Positions 45,479 through 58,730 are shown, counted from the stretch's first letter. The stretch: DNA of 64,000 nt from Dioscorea cayenensis subsp. rotundata (GCF_009730915.1 NC_052484.1:1736001-1800000); one strand, 5' to 3'. The notes: generated by a model from the letters alone, not told the origin. Translations and numbers: made by a program.

Positions 45479-47311
45479 TGTTTCTCTTCGAGGTCGCGGG
45501 AGCGAGAAGCGGATTCGGGCTGAGATAAGAGAATCCGGAGAATGAGAATGGGATCCGATAATGATCTTAGCGGATTCGGATTGATAATTAAGATCCGATA
45601 AGAAAGAATGCCAAATTATGTGTGGGTAAATTTTTCACATGACACATGTATGGTTGATTTCCATTTTGTCATGTGTTTCAATTTGTTTTTGTCATTAGAT
45701 ATTAATTTGTTTTCAGGGCTACTACTCGTGATTTTTCTACCAAATTTAAACGACGATCGGTAGTAAATACTACATCACTCTTTTAAATGAGTTGAGTCAC
45801 GACCTCTCTCAGGTTGGGATTAGAGAAAAATATAAATAAGATGACGTGGCGATTTCTACCCACGTCATCTAAATTTGGCTCGAAAACCCTCAGTCGACTA
45901 ACCAGTGAAAACAAATTCATATCTAATGACAAAAAGAAACAAATCAAAGCACAACGACCAAAATGAAAAATCGACACTGACACCGTGACCACATGAAAAA
46001 TTTACTCAATTATGTGTATATAACTCTGAAACTTCCTTGTTATTTACTTTAAGTCTCCTCAATTTTCTAAAGATATAAAATCATATATATATATATATAT
46101 ATTTGAGTTTTGAGAATTGCACACCATTTACATCAAGTAAATTGACTCACATTGACCCAGTACGAATAGCTTACGTTGACCCCACTACAAAAAGATATTG
46201 TTGTGAGAATTTTATTTTCCAAGTCAAAACTTTATCAACAGTTACTAGAATATTGTTGTGAAATTTTTGTTGAGTGATAATATTGATGTTAGTTGTGATA
46301 ATAATAAAATATATTAATGTTAGAATTTCATTTTCCAAATCAAAAACATGCTAAATACAATGAGAGTAGATCCTGCAGTGATAATAACAGATCTACAAGT
46401 GCAAAATTATGATTCAAACCCTGTATCAACTGATGAGAACATGACTACACATTCAATTTCCAGTTATACACGCGCCCAAACTTTCCAAGTTGTATACACG
46501 CCCAAACTTTCAATCCTCAATTGTGTACGGTTGTGTACATCCTTGATTGTATATGCGTTTATCACATTTATAAAAAAATTTGATATCTGAGTATATATAT
46601 ATATATACACGAGAACCGGTATTCTAAGAACGTCCATAAATTTTAAGTCTAAGTCTTTTAAATCTAAAAACGTCCACGGTCACGGTCCATCCGACGGCTA
46701 TCATCATTTCTAAACAATACAAAACACATTTTACAATATCATAAACAGTCAAAAAGAGCATCATAAAAAGTACAAAAAGATGTTTGTGAATTTTATACAA
46801 TAAAACAAGTCAACTAAAAAGATTTATGTCTTTAGTAAGTTGCATATACACACGGAATTACACACTTTCAGTCTCACAAGTAATTTAGAGCATAAATAAA
46901 CCTAAACAAGAATTCCTTGCCACTCGGTAAAGAACAAGATTGCACAGGCATGCATCTCAATTGCCCAAAAAAGACAAAGTAATGTAACAACATCATGCAT
47001 TATAGAAACCACAAATGACTAGAAATTCCAAAAATATACAGAAACAAAGTACAAATAAATTACAGTGCATCAAATAAAAGAACCAAAATTACAAGAGTTT
47101 CAAAAGTAATGCTACTTCAGTCAAGAAGGCATACAGCTATCATCTTCATCATCAGAGTGTTCCTGATTCTATATACAATTTTCCTTCTTCCATGACCCAT
47201 TCTTGCAACTTTTAGATGTTATAAAAGACACAAAAATACGAAAAAAAAGTAAGAAAAGAACAAAAGAAAAAACATTATGCACCAACCAACCTGATCAACA
47301 AACCAACATCT
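45479..47311. other. intergenic DNA between the methyltransferase and PP2C genes
   Basis: A purine-rich stretch just upstream of the methyltransferase start (45490-45600) is its likely promoter. At about 46171 CACTACAAAAAGATATTG resembles the end of a CACTA transposon, but no partner end was found. (TA)n tracts lie at 46084-46104 and 46590-46606. No gene is seen. Confidence 0.45.
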
Positions 47312-50300
47312 TCAATGTCCAAAGCTCCTTTTCAAGTCAACTACAATAACACTTATGTTATCGGCGCTCTTCCTTCCAAGAGCAAGCCTAGCTAGCAATG
47401 CAGCTGCAAGTGAGCAGCGCGGAGCTGAGGCTTGTTCTTTTTCTTCATCAGTGACATTTTCTATGACTGCTCTGGTGACATCATCTGCACCGCTTGATAG
47501 AGCACCCTCTTCTAAACACCGGCGAGCTACATCACAGGCTAGCTCGTTCGATATAACATCCCATAATCCCATCACTCGCAATTACCAAGCATTCGTCAGA
47601 TCGAGTTCTTTCCATCACAACCACTTCTGGTTCTGATATGACTACTGGTTTCAAGTACTTGTCACCTGCAAGGGTTTTTGATTATATGTCCACAATTAAT
47701 AAAACTAAAAGTAGAAACAATTTGTTCAACATTCCAGTAAAGTGTTCATACATTAGAAAAAGACTAATTTCTCATAATAATCTTAACCCTGTCTTAATTT
47801 AATCAAGTACAATGTCCTTTCCTTTCAATGGCATGCAGAAGTGCCAACAGAAGACGCAAGCAACAATAAAGATCTACCAAACAAACCAACCAAAACACCA
47901 CATATATATATTCATGACATTTCAGAGTTTACATACAAACTTACTAAACCTCAAAGATCCTGTCAGTAACACTGTCAAACATTGAAAACATAAATTGGAA
48001 ACCAGAGAGTAGCAATTCAATTTGTTAACCACATACGAAAAATATGCTGGAAGTCAAAATTATAACATGTAGTTAACTTAATTAAAAACCATAAATATGA
48101 ATAAGAACTTCCAAGCCTGAGATTAGACATGTTAAGTACTATCCTAAGACCAATTTCGCCTCCTCTGTGCTGCAAAGATTTCTAGCATCCTCTGATCATT
48201 AGGATTCAATTAACCCGAGTATCTGACAAAAACGCATTGCACGTCTGACAAAAACACATTGCACATCTGATAAAGAGTTGCGCAAGTACCAACCCATATA
48301 TGCAAGAAGAGAATGAGAAATGAGAGAAAAATAAAGGAACTAGCGGCTGCTAAGCTTTTCTGGATTAAAAACAGAGTTGATGGCTTAGGTCAATTTTGAA
48401 CTTATAAAACTAAGGATATATATATATACACGATCCAACTGTCCAAAAAAAAATCTGTTGGAAAAAATGCATCTAATGGCTAAAATTAGCTGCTTGAAGA
48501 TGAAAAAAAATAAAATGGAATAAAAAAAATACGCCACAGCCCGTCTGAGCACATGTGTGGTGCAAAAAAAACAAAACCTAGCATGGGGCCAAAGACTTGG
48601 AATAAGGGGAAAAAAAATAAATGTATACAAGTATGTGAACTTTTTGTGGGACAACCGTTGCCCAAAAATTTGGTAGTAAAAGAATCTAGGTCCGATCTAG
48701 CTCAAGTGACGGACAAAGTGGACATAAGCGAGCCTGATTCTAACAAACTATATCACCGGCCATATTCATATGGATGTCTCACCAATCAATTATAGAAAAC
48801 AAATTTAGCAAGATAATAATTTGAGAAATTTCCATAATTTATTATGTACTAGTTGAGCTATACAGGCATAACTTACCATGTAAAAGGCACTCAATTTCAT
48901 TTAAGGAAAGCTTAGTTTGGAAATTAAATAAGATAAGTATACCAAGTTTGTTTTGTCAGCCAACCAAATGGTCTCCCGTGTTGGAACAAGCGCACCATGC
49001 ATCCATCTAAAGAGCATGTTCTATAGAAACAACAGCTTTGATTTAACAAGAATCTCAACCAGTATCTTAAAATTAACAAAATGGTTCAGTCTTAGCATAA
49101 AATCCTTAAAAACCAAGCAACATTAAAGGACAAAGTAACCTTAATATAGGTTAGAAATATGCACACTCTGTTAGTGTTCACATAATGTTAAAAATACAAG
49201 TCACCAAAACTTACTAAATTAGGTAAGAACATGTGCAGAATATCTCACACGCAACAACAATTAATGCAAGCTACTTTTGCAATTAGGTATTAACCTTGCT
49301 ATGTGCCAATGGAAGAAAACTTAAAAGAAAAAAAACAAAAAAAGAAAGATTCTCATATAACTACTCTAGCTTGTCCCTATTCAATAGGGAAGAATTCATT
49401 AACCACCAGCCCAACAAAGTTGGCCCAAGTGGTAAAGGCTTAGGTCACTGAAGCAAGTGATTTCAAATTCCCTCAAAGAAAAAAAAAAGCCCTCATGGGT
49501 CAAAAACCAAAAACCAAAGACCTCATGGACCGAATATACCATCAGCTCACTCCAGTTCAAACCTCCACAACCCTTTCTCGGATCATTCTTGTTCCTAGAC
49601 CTCACCAAACTTCTCGAGATTATTGTTTGAGAACTTCCTCTCTGCAAGTGGACAAGGACTTGATCATGAAAATAGCCAAAAGAGATTGGCTTACAGAAGT
49701 GATTGACTCAATTTTAGAGTTCAGAAGGCAATGAATTTTGTAACCACAAAAGAGTTTGGTAAAAGATTAGTGCCCAAGCCTTCCAACACCTTGCCCACCA
49801 TATTTTCAAAACAATAAATAATTACTTATTATCATCCACAAATGGGTAAAGTACGCCATCCTCACCCATTGTCCAGTACACTAAATTCCCCAGACTTAGC
49901 AGGGTTGTCTAACAGATGAACTTGAATGCTTCTTAATGATCACAGACAAGTGGAGAGTCTAACTTTAATTTGAAGCAATATACTTTCATGGATAGGTAAT
50001 GAGGCCCCTATTTGTGGTATGATTATAGAGAAGAGAATGCCAATATGCTTGTATACAAACTAAACAAAAAAATAAATAAATAAATAACCTTACAGTTACT
50101 AAAACAGTATTTGGGATTGAGTTGGAAGGCATTTTAGCTTTCACAGATGGTTCATTTCACTCCTTCCCTCCCCTTGCTCATCTCTAACCTACACTATTGC
50201 AACCTTATATCAGCTTCTTCCAAAGATACTTTTCCATCCAGTCTGAACACCCTTCACCTGAATGTTTTTTAGTCAATGTTGGATAAAGAGTATTTTCGAA

Positions 50301-52142
50301 GAGATTCTATGGCATCCTTGGCCTACAAGGTATTCATCAAACTCCAACCATTCTTGTTTTACTTCTTTATTAATCATTCCTCAAAATATGCCCATACTAA
50401 TAATATTTTTTTACGAAAGCAAATCTGCATACCACAAAGTTGTGATTCATGAAACAAATAGTAATGGTTGCATTAACCTCCATGACATGAAAAACAGAAT
50501 AATAAAATAGAAGCTATGTACCACTTAGGTTGGAGAATCCACAATCAAGAAACAGAGTTTGCAACTAACAGAGAGAAACATGAGCACAGTATCCTCGTAT
50601 ACCTGACCTTGGCATACTGACTATCCCTCTTATTGAAGAAAACAACATTGCATACAAAGATTTTCTAAGAGTTACAATTTTCCAACAGTTGCAACCAAAA
50701 GGAAGATCACATATCATCCAGGCAATTGATGGAAATGCCCACACAGCCTTTTATAGTTTCAGTCTCATTGAAGAGCCTTTAAACAAGACCCAACTCACTG
50801 CTACATCAAATTATTAACTTCTCATTCAGCCCTGGCGATCACTCCAGTCTCTCTACAAAAATGTAGAGAAACTACAAGTAAACTTCATGATCATTTGAAT
50901 CTTAACCAAAAATTCCATCTTTCCCATAAAAAACCAGCCAAAATCTACTTCACCTCCAAACACAACATCTAGTCATGCAAAAAAATATCAACATATCAAA
51001 TTGAGTCGAAAAACAGTACCTAAAGCACGGGACATGGCGAGGATTCCATGGACTCTTGCTCCGTTGAGGTAGATCACCCTCCCGCCGGCGGCTTCAATGC
51101 GCGCCAGCTCGTCCGGCCTGTCCGGCTGCAAAACGCCACAAACATTATACAACCGTACACAAGCTCAACCCCAGCCAATAGAATCCCTCCACGTGCCCCC
51201 CAATTTCCAGCTCACAGGCTCCACGAACCACCGAAAACGACTCCCTACTCACTACCCATGCTTTGCCATGAAATTACGGCGAATGCCATCGCCGGAGATT
51301 TAGGTTTAGTTTTACCTTGTGGTCGTCGGAGAGGGGGAGGGCGCGGCCGGAGCGGGAGAGGACGGCACGAGAGTCGCCGCAGTTGGCGACTAAGATCCGG
51401 CTTCGAGAGACGATGGCGACAACGGCTGTCGACCCCACGACGTCGGACTCGAACCCCGATCTCTCGCAGCCGCACGGCGGTGGCCCAGGTCTCCCACAAG
51501 CGCACGCCGCCAGTACCACCTCGTCCATCCTCGCGAACGCTCTCTCCACCGCCGCCTTTCCACTCCTCTTCGTTCGCCGCCTTCGTCCCCGCCCTGCCTA
51601 TCTCCTCCGCCACCAGCTCGTGCATCCTTTCCCTGCACATCGCCGACACCTGCAAATCCCAACCGTTCATTCTCATCCACCAATCTCATCCTACGGCTCT
51701 CCAGCTTCTCTCACCGGAGAAGCCGGAGAACCAGAACGAGCTTCTCTTTCATTCGAAAATTCAGAGTAAAAAAAAAAATCAAATTAGAAAACTAGGGTTT
51801 CGAGGAGATGAGATGGCGATCGATTACGTGGGAACCTCCATGGCCATCGAAGACAGCGAAGAAGTGGAGCAGCTCGCCGCCGGCGAGCCGACAAAACGCC
51901 GGGCGAACTGAAACAGCGTCCTCCATCTCGCGCGACAACCCACAGAGCGACACCGACCCAAAAGCCACCACCGGAGCCACCGTCCGGGTTCTCTTCTCGG
52001 CCGCCGGTGGCTCAGCCGAGGCGACTCGTTTCTCGCCGCAGTTCGAGGTCTCTCCGGCGTGCTCGATCCTCAGGCGGCGCGGCTCGCAGCATTTGGCCAA
52101 GGACTCGCCATCGCCTGCCATATTCACGCATACATCAGCCAT
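47312..52142 (-). CDS. clade A protein phosphatase 2C, AHG1-like, 4 exons
   Basis: Ser/Thr phosphatase of the ABA pathway; clade A enzymes dephosphorylate SnRK2 kinases. Exons on the minus strand: 52142-51828, 51649-51316, 51125-51020, 47665-47312; about 368 residues. Start [14 protein letters not shown]. Motifs in order: [27 protein letters not shown] (metal-binding Asp), [64 protein letters not shown], and [12 protein letters not shown]. The segment [11 protein letters not shown] has Leu where ABI1 and PP2CA have the Trp that locks onto PYR/PYL receptors, as in AHG1. As assembled, exon 2 (near 51555) and exon 4 (near 47567, in ASDGLWD) each hold one surplus base, so the frame is broken twice. 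Exons 1-3 are GC-rich; exon 4 is not. Intron 3 is 3.35 kb and holds SINE-like pieces. Confidence 0.9.
49411..49488 (+). mobile_element. tRNA-like SINE fragment in PP2C intron 3
   Basis: TGGCCCAAGTGGTAAAGGCT (49421-49440) fits a tRNA-type A box and GATTTCAAATTCCC (49459-49472) a B box; the 38-base distance is right for an internal Pol III promoter. A poly(A) run follows at 49474-49488. I see no clear target duplication, so this could be a short SINE or a retro-copied tRNA-like head. Confidence 0.55.
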
Positions 52143-52242
52143 CAACGGCGTCGATCGCTTCCAATCCCGTTCTCTCTCATCTCCGGCGAGGGTTTCGCGG
52201 AGGTGCGCCGGTGGCGGGGAAGACGGTTGGCAATTTATAGAC

Positions 52243-52280
<38 letters not shown>

Positions 52281-52930
52281 TTTAAAATTTATATAAACCT
52301 TTTCGCAAATACACCCCTGCATAACCTCATAATTACATAAAATATTACCAAAAATTAAATCATGGCTAAAATTCTCCATTACCCCCTGAATTATGAAGAT
52401 AATTGTTTATTTATTCTATACATAACATACAAATATCTTTTATTTATGTAATTAATCATGAAAGTTTATAGAAAAAATAGGGACGAAATATAAATTTTAG
52501 AGGGGTGCAAAAGAAAGAAGTGATTTATAATATTTCGAGGGGGTAATTGAAAAAAAAAACAGAGGCCAGCTCTCGAGCACGACGTGTTGACGAGAATGAG
52601 AGACACGTCAATAGTCGTACTTCTCGGCGCCGCTCTCGCGATACGAGATAATGGTAGCAAAGTTATCGTCTCGTGATGATCATCTCGGCAACAGAAGACC
52701 GTTGGATTTGAGATTGGCGCTGATCTCGATGTAGGTGGATGTTACTGTTGTGATTATGAGTCCTTATCACGAGAAAAAATGAAGAAGATGTGCACCGTTC
52801 AGAGGGTGGCACGTGGCGTGTGATTATTGGTTGGTTGGCATGCATGTACGTGTGTAAGACTCTAGTTCGGGTAGTGTCCTTTGTTGAAAAGGACTTTTGT
52901 TTTGGTTAAGTAACACGTGATTTGATTGGA
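52143..52930 (-). promoter_or_regulatory. PP2C promoter with ABRE/G-box words
   Basis: Upstream of the PP2C start, a (TA)n tract at 52248-52276 can supply the TATA box. Further up are CACGTG at 52810-52815 (inside GGCACGTGGC) and 52914-52919, and ACGT cores at 52582-52586 and 52604-52609. ACGT-core ABREs are known to drive ABA induction of clade A PP2C genes, a negative feedback; the link here is inferred. The (TA)n tract and AT-rich segment at 52280-52550 otherwise hold nothing. Confidence 0.55.
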
Positions 52931-53079
52931 CGGTCAATTGGGCCCGGATCTTGGGTTAGATCATGTGTTGGAAAACGGGTGGTCATAATGAATATATCGA
53001 TAAAAGAAAGATTAATAAAATTATCCAACTCCCAACAATCAAAGAAATTTGTGTATAATATATATATATATATATACTC

Positions 53080-56000
53080 TTTTTAAAGGACATAGTGAAG
53101 AAGAAGCAAGACTAATGAAGGGGCTTCAAGGAGAGTTTCCTGAATTGTTCAAGGACTTATTAGAGAAGAAGAAGCAAGATGGATCAAAGGCAAGTTCATC
53201 TGAAGGAGTGCAAACAAGAGTCCCAGAGGATCCATATGCTTGGATAACTTTTGCATATCCAAGTATTTTCAAGAAGGGAAAGAAGAAAAATGTTGAAGTA
53301 TTGAAAGATGGAAGTTTCAAGATAAACCCAGAAGCCGGTAAAGATGTTGTAGTCAAAGATGAAACTAAGAAGGATGAACAATTGTCTACTGAAGAAGGGG
53401 TGAATGATTTTGAACATGATCAAGAAGTTAACATGATAAAGGAAAAAGTGAATGTTAAGGGAAAAGAACCATTAGTTGAAGAAGAACAACAAGAGTCTAA
53501 GGACTCATCTGTGAATGGATGGGCGAGCGGTGAACAGGATCTAGAGGAGATTGTTATACAAACTCTCAAAGAGTTGAAGAAGGGTAAAGAAACCAAAGAA
53601 GATCTTGACAATGTTCCTTTGCAAGCACGAGTACTCAAAGAAATTTCGAAGAAGAGGAAATCAAGCCCCACGCTTAAGAGCCAAAAGAAGACAACATCCA
53701 AGAAACCAAGACGAAAGACTTTTTCAGATTCAAAAACTGAAGTGCAGAGAACTCCTACAAACAAGAAAATAGAGCAGAAGAAAACCCCCATCAAAGGGAA
53801 GAAGAAGAGTTAAGCACTAGCAACATTAGGAAAGAAATTCTTAAATGAAGACTGTAGAAAAAGATGGAAAATAATCTATAGTCGGGGTTTGATTGTGGAA
53901 AGAGTCATCGATGAGATAGCCTTCGACAAGAACTGTTTAATAAAGCTTCTCACTGAAAAAGGGTTGATTATGTCTGCCACATTTGCCAAGGAATACAGCC
54001 CTACACTGGTCAAGGAATTCTACAGCAATCTAGTTCCTGCAGTCAAGACCCTCACAGCAGAAGGGTATCATCAGGTCTTTGTGAGAGGTAAAAAGATTGA
54101 GTTTTCACCGGAGAAGTTGAACAATTTTCTGGAGTTTTCAACAAAGGTACAAGATTCAGTGTTTGAAGAAAATTTTGAATACAATGATGAGATTGTAAAG
54201 GAGATAACTGGAAGGAAAATGCATCACTTGGGGACAAGAATCAAGATTACCTGCATCACTCCTAACAGTAAAGTACAATGTTCTTTTCCGATTGGGTATT
54301 TTCAATTGGTTTCCGACCGCCCACAATTCAAGCATATTGAAAGAGATGGCATTGTTGTTATATGCCATAGTTACTGGGTGTCCATTTAATCTGGGGTAGT
54401 TCATCTTTGAGAAAATCACTACAGAGGCCGCCAACTTTACAACCATAACACATCTAGGGTATCCAGTCCTGATCACACAATATCTGTTGCAACACAAGAT
54501 ACAATTAGAGAAGACAGAGATGGTATCAGACATCAAGAAAATAAAGATATCTCCCAAGTTGTTTGCATATGGGAAAAAGATTGATTTGCCAATAGGAAGA
54601 GTTTCTCCTCCACCTTCATTCACCAATGATAAAGGAGTTCCAAACCTAAATATTGAAGAAGGATACAAGAAGCTCTTAACAGACCAACTGGAGGACTTTG
54701 AACGAAGACAAAGATCGTATGCTGCAGAGTTGATTATCATTGCTAAACAAAAGCAGGTCATTCAGGCAAAGCTTGACATTCTGAACAAGAAGGAATTGGA
54801 AGCATCAGGTAGGCTATTTGACATTTAGGGGGAGTTCTAATGTAGTTTCAACCCAGTTTACATGTCATGTAGCTTTAACATCATCTGCTACAAAGGAGGA
54901 GAAACAATGAAGTCTACTAGTCGACCGTTACATGTTTTTCAGTTTTAGTCTATAGTATTTTGGTATGTTTGTTGTCTAAAACTATTAAAGACTAAAGTGT
55001 TTTGGTATCTCTTTATCACTAATTGCAGTATGTGTTAAAATTTTCATGTATTCAGCCAATAGCAGCTAGCAAATGTATTCTCATTCAATTTTGCTTGACT
55101 CCATGTTGTAACTGGTAGTTGTAACGGGTGTCAGTCTGACAGAAGTTTGGTAGTTAAAGTTGTAACTAATGCTAAAAGAGGAGATTGTTAGAGCTAGAAG
55201 CTCAAGTTAGCATTATTTGACAAGTAGCAGGATAACTTGCCAAAGGATGATGATGTGGCTTCAAGTTTAGAAGACAATGATTGGTGTTATATTTGGAGAA
55301 TCTCTCAAAAACCATGCGGAGCTATCTTTGGTAAGAGTTTATATTTGGAGGATCTCTCTTTAAAAACCAAGTGGAGAAAATCTATTGAATCTATCTTTGG
55401 TAAGAGCATCAACTTTGAAAGATCTCTTTTGAGGAACAAGCAAAATGCATGCAAAGAATATTTACACAACTATCTTTGAAAAAGAGATTTATTTGAAGAC
55501 ACAAGGATATCTATGATCACAACTAATTAAGCAAACAAAACTATTTATGATCATAGATATTTGAAGATACAAGCTATTCAAGGACAAATCTATTTGAAGA
55601 CACAAATAAATTTGGAGATAATTGAAACCTAAGCTTGGATGAATGAAGATCATACTTCAAATATATTGAAGAGCTAAACTTGGATGAAAGGAGATCAAGT
55701 TTAGTAACAACAATATTAATAAACCAAATTTGGATGAAGGGAAGATTAAGTTTTGAATGAGATTTTGAAGACCATCTTTGGTAAGATGGAGACACACCTT
55801 GGTGAGTGCAACCCTTGGGAGAGGGCACCGCTGATAAGGACGTGATAAGGCGAGGTAGTTGCTGGTAGGTCGAGATCGGGGAGGATTCAACTATATCGAC
55901 TCAAACTTGGATACAGTCAGAATGATTGGAGGCATCTGTAAGTTGTGTTGCAACGGAAGGTACAACTTAGTAAAGGTCAGCATGTTGATCACGTTGTAAG

Positions 56001-56430
56001 CTCTGTTATAACAGGAGTTGCAACGCTTAATTTTGAAATGTGTTCAAATTAGAAGTCATGGAGATTCTAAAAGAGAGAGGTGCGATTGGGGACATTAAGA
56101 CGTTTGTATAAGAGACCGTGCTTTGTGATTTATGGTGTGCCACCAAAGAAAGACTTTGCATTAAGATTTAGGGTGTGCTACCGGAGAGAGACCCTTGGGT
56201 AAGGATGAGTAAGAGTGAGCATCGGGACAATATAGAGAGGGTTCATATATTCATTGTGAGAGTAAGAGTGAGTGTGGAATTTTTTTTACTTCCTCTCTTT
56301 TAATGCATTGTCTCTAGATGTAGACAAAGTGCCGAATTAAGATAACAAATTTGTGTGTTCTTTCTTACTTGTTTTATTTTTTTTTTAGCGTGTGTGAGCT
56401 TACATTGCATGATAGATTAAGTGAAAATCA
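53080..56430 (+). mobile_element. LTR-retrotransposon fossil, 5'-truncated (Copia/SIRE-like), with 3' LTR
   Basis: From about 53080 the DNA encodes remains of a Lys/Glu-rich ORF, then (about 53889-54389) a block like the 'putative plant transposon protein' domain (KEFYSNL, VFVRGKKIEFSP), and then a coiled-coil-like end with a polypurine run (GGGGGAG) at about 54828. A second polypurine stretch (AAAAGAGGAGAT) directly precedes TGTTAGAGC at 55186, where the LTR seems to begin; it continues to about 56430. Protease, integrase and reverse transcriptase are absent from the window. The order suits the 3' part of SIRE-type elements with an extra ORF, but the family call is tentative. It is broken, with several breaks, and looks old; the far end is approximate. 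Confidence 0.6.
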
Positions 56431-57630
56431 GTACACTAATACCCATATGGACCTATATTTTTTTAAAAAAGAAATAGATGATGGCTGAGTGGTATTTTTA
56501 AAAAAACAAGACAAACCTATTTGATCAATGAAGAGGGTGGAGTTGATACTATGCAAAATCACTGTGAGTTCTTAAGGTCATATAATAGGTTTGGAATTTG
56601 TTCCACCTTTCTCCTTTCCCAAAAAGTCTTGGTTGAATAAGTTATTTTGAAAAAAAAAAAAGTGAACCATTGATATATTTATGATTTCTATTTTTATTTT
56701 GAAAAAGTATATATATATATTATGGTAGACAAATGGATTTACTTTATTATTATATTATGTATTTATTTTAAAGTTTTTATGTTAAAAGTTATTTGTTGAA
56801 ATAGCCCAATTAATACATTATAAATCAACAACTATAAAATAGCAAACAATTAGTTTCAACTATTTTTAATTAGTTCATTAAATCTTTTTATTATATATTA
56901 CTTTATTAAAAATGGAAATATTAAATAAATTATGGTTATACATATCATTTTGTAAATTTTCCATCAAATATTATTTGAGTTTACATTATTTTCTTTTATT
57001 TTTATGCACTCAAAGCTTTCATCTTTCTTATAACACCATTATCAGTTAGTTAAGAATTTGTTCGTAATATCTTAATTAATTATTATTTAATATATCAGTA
57101 ATTATTTCAAAAAAAATTATTTTTTAACCGAACATTCTTAATAACATTTGATATTTATTTTGACATTCTTATCTCAATCTCTTAATCACGGTTAGGTTTT
57201 CAATACATTTGTTTTCTCACAGCCTAATATTTTCATATGTACTTCACAGTTGACATAATGACTATGTTAATCTAATAAGCATTTTACCATGACATACATT
57301 CCTTTGATTTGTTTCTGAATTTTTTATGATTTTTTATAAATTTATAATATAAAAATCAGTTAATGAAAATTATATAAAAAAAAAAAAAATAAAACTCATA
57401 CCAAAAGGACACATAGACTAATAGTACTTGACCTTATCACGGAAAACAAAGAAGTCTCCAGTTCAAAACTCATTAAAAACAATAACGATAACGAACTAGT
57501 TATGTGTGCAAGCTTGTAACCCAAACCCCTTATCTCTGGTTGAGAACATGAGTTGAACAATTAATACTCAATCTGTGCACATGCCGTCAAGATATACGAA
57601 AAATAATCCAATGAATTCGGTTCCATGGTA
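56431..57630. other. AT-rich DNA between two LTR remnants
   Basis: No coding frame is seen. A (TA)n tract lies near 56707-56720. The sequence may be pre-insertion host DNA or more decayed repeat. Confidence 0.4.
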
Positions 57631-57639
57631 ATTATTATA

Positions 57640-58730
57640 GAACCAAAATGTGATGATAGTTTCGTTGGGTTAGTGTGTTTAGGAGAGTCACTCAAAAACT
57701 CACAAGAATATGAACCACACACAAACAATCAAGCAAGAGGAAGACACACAAGTTGGTTACCCAATTTGAGCACAACCTTGCCTACATCTTGGGGGCCAAG
57801 CCTGAAGAACCAATCCACTAAAAGAGGTTAGAGAATAAAGAGTACAACACTCCTTACTCAAGACAAAAAAATATCCTCTTAAGATTACTCAGTGCCCACA
57901 CTCCTCAATCCTCATCAAAGGGCCTCTCACTTGTAGCTCATCCTAAATTTTTAAACATGACTATCTTATATAGATGCACCTACGTCCATTACATTCTTCC
58001 TCTTTTAGAATTCTCCGCGGCTTCCTAATTTGGACACCTTCTAAAGTTAGATGTTGGAGCACCCAGTTGCAACACTGCCCACTGTACGGAACATAACTGA
58101 GATCTAGCCAGTTGGACCCGAACTTGCGACACCTTCAATCCTTCAGTCCGTTTCGTAGTAGTTGACTCGCCTTGAGCTCCTCTTGCTTGCAACCGCTTCC
58201 TTCCTCACGTCACTTCAGCAGGTCTCCTCTCCTAAGGAATGCGCCTACCAAGGCATATGCAACCATCTCACCAAAGATGGTTACCGAAGATCTCCCAATG
58301 TTCTTTCCAAACTTGGTCAAAGTTTGGTCTTCCCTTATGATCTTCGTTTGACTTATGGAAATATTGCTACTAAACTTGATCTTATCTCATCCAAGTTTAG
58401 CCTTCAATATCTTCAAGTATGAACTCCAATCATTCATGCTTGAATCTTCAAATCTTCAATCAAATTTCAAGTAATCTTCAATCAATATCCCAAATACGAT
58501 TTGTCTCCTTGTGTTATTAAATATGGTCTTGATAATCACATGGCTTCTCCTTGCCTAACTTAGTTTATGTCTTCAAATAGTTTCACACCAAACTAAGCTT
58601 CATGCAATCTTCATGATGATCTTTATTCTTGCCAATAATTGAACATTCCTTGCACTTTCTTTAAGGTAGATCTTTCCTAGAGGAGTTCTACCAAGAATAT
58701 GATTTATCATCCCGGATCTTACTCAGAATA
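57640..58730 (-). mobile_element. related LTR fossil, minus strand, probably solo or truncated
   Basis: Read on the minus strand this stretch is similar to the LTR at 55186-56430: both carry ACCATCTTTGGTAAGATGG-type wording, ACTTGATCT..ATCCAAGTTTAG (complement) and the same order of AAGAT/TTTGGA blocks. Clearest correspondence is 58200-58430 with 55590-55830 in inverted orientation. No internal region is attached. Divergence is large, so the two are older relatives, not a pair from one insertion. Ends are approximate. Confidence 0.5.

Noticed and set aside
46171-46200. CACTA transposon end (CACTACAAAAAGATATTG)
   Set aside because: A single 12-14 base match without an opposite end or target duplication is too weak; similar words occur at 42078 and 62727.
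48660-48745. Possible second SINE in PP2C intron 3 (GATCTAGCTCAAGTGACGG)
   Set aside because: An A-box-like word is present but I could not find a B box at the right distance or a target duplication.
51245-51769. Several overlapping frames in the second PP2C exon
   Set aside because: GC-rich sequence is open in many frames; only the pieces matching PP2C motifs were used.
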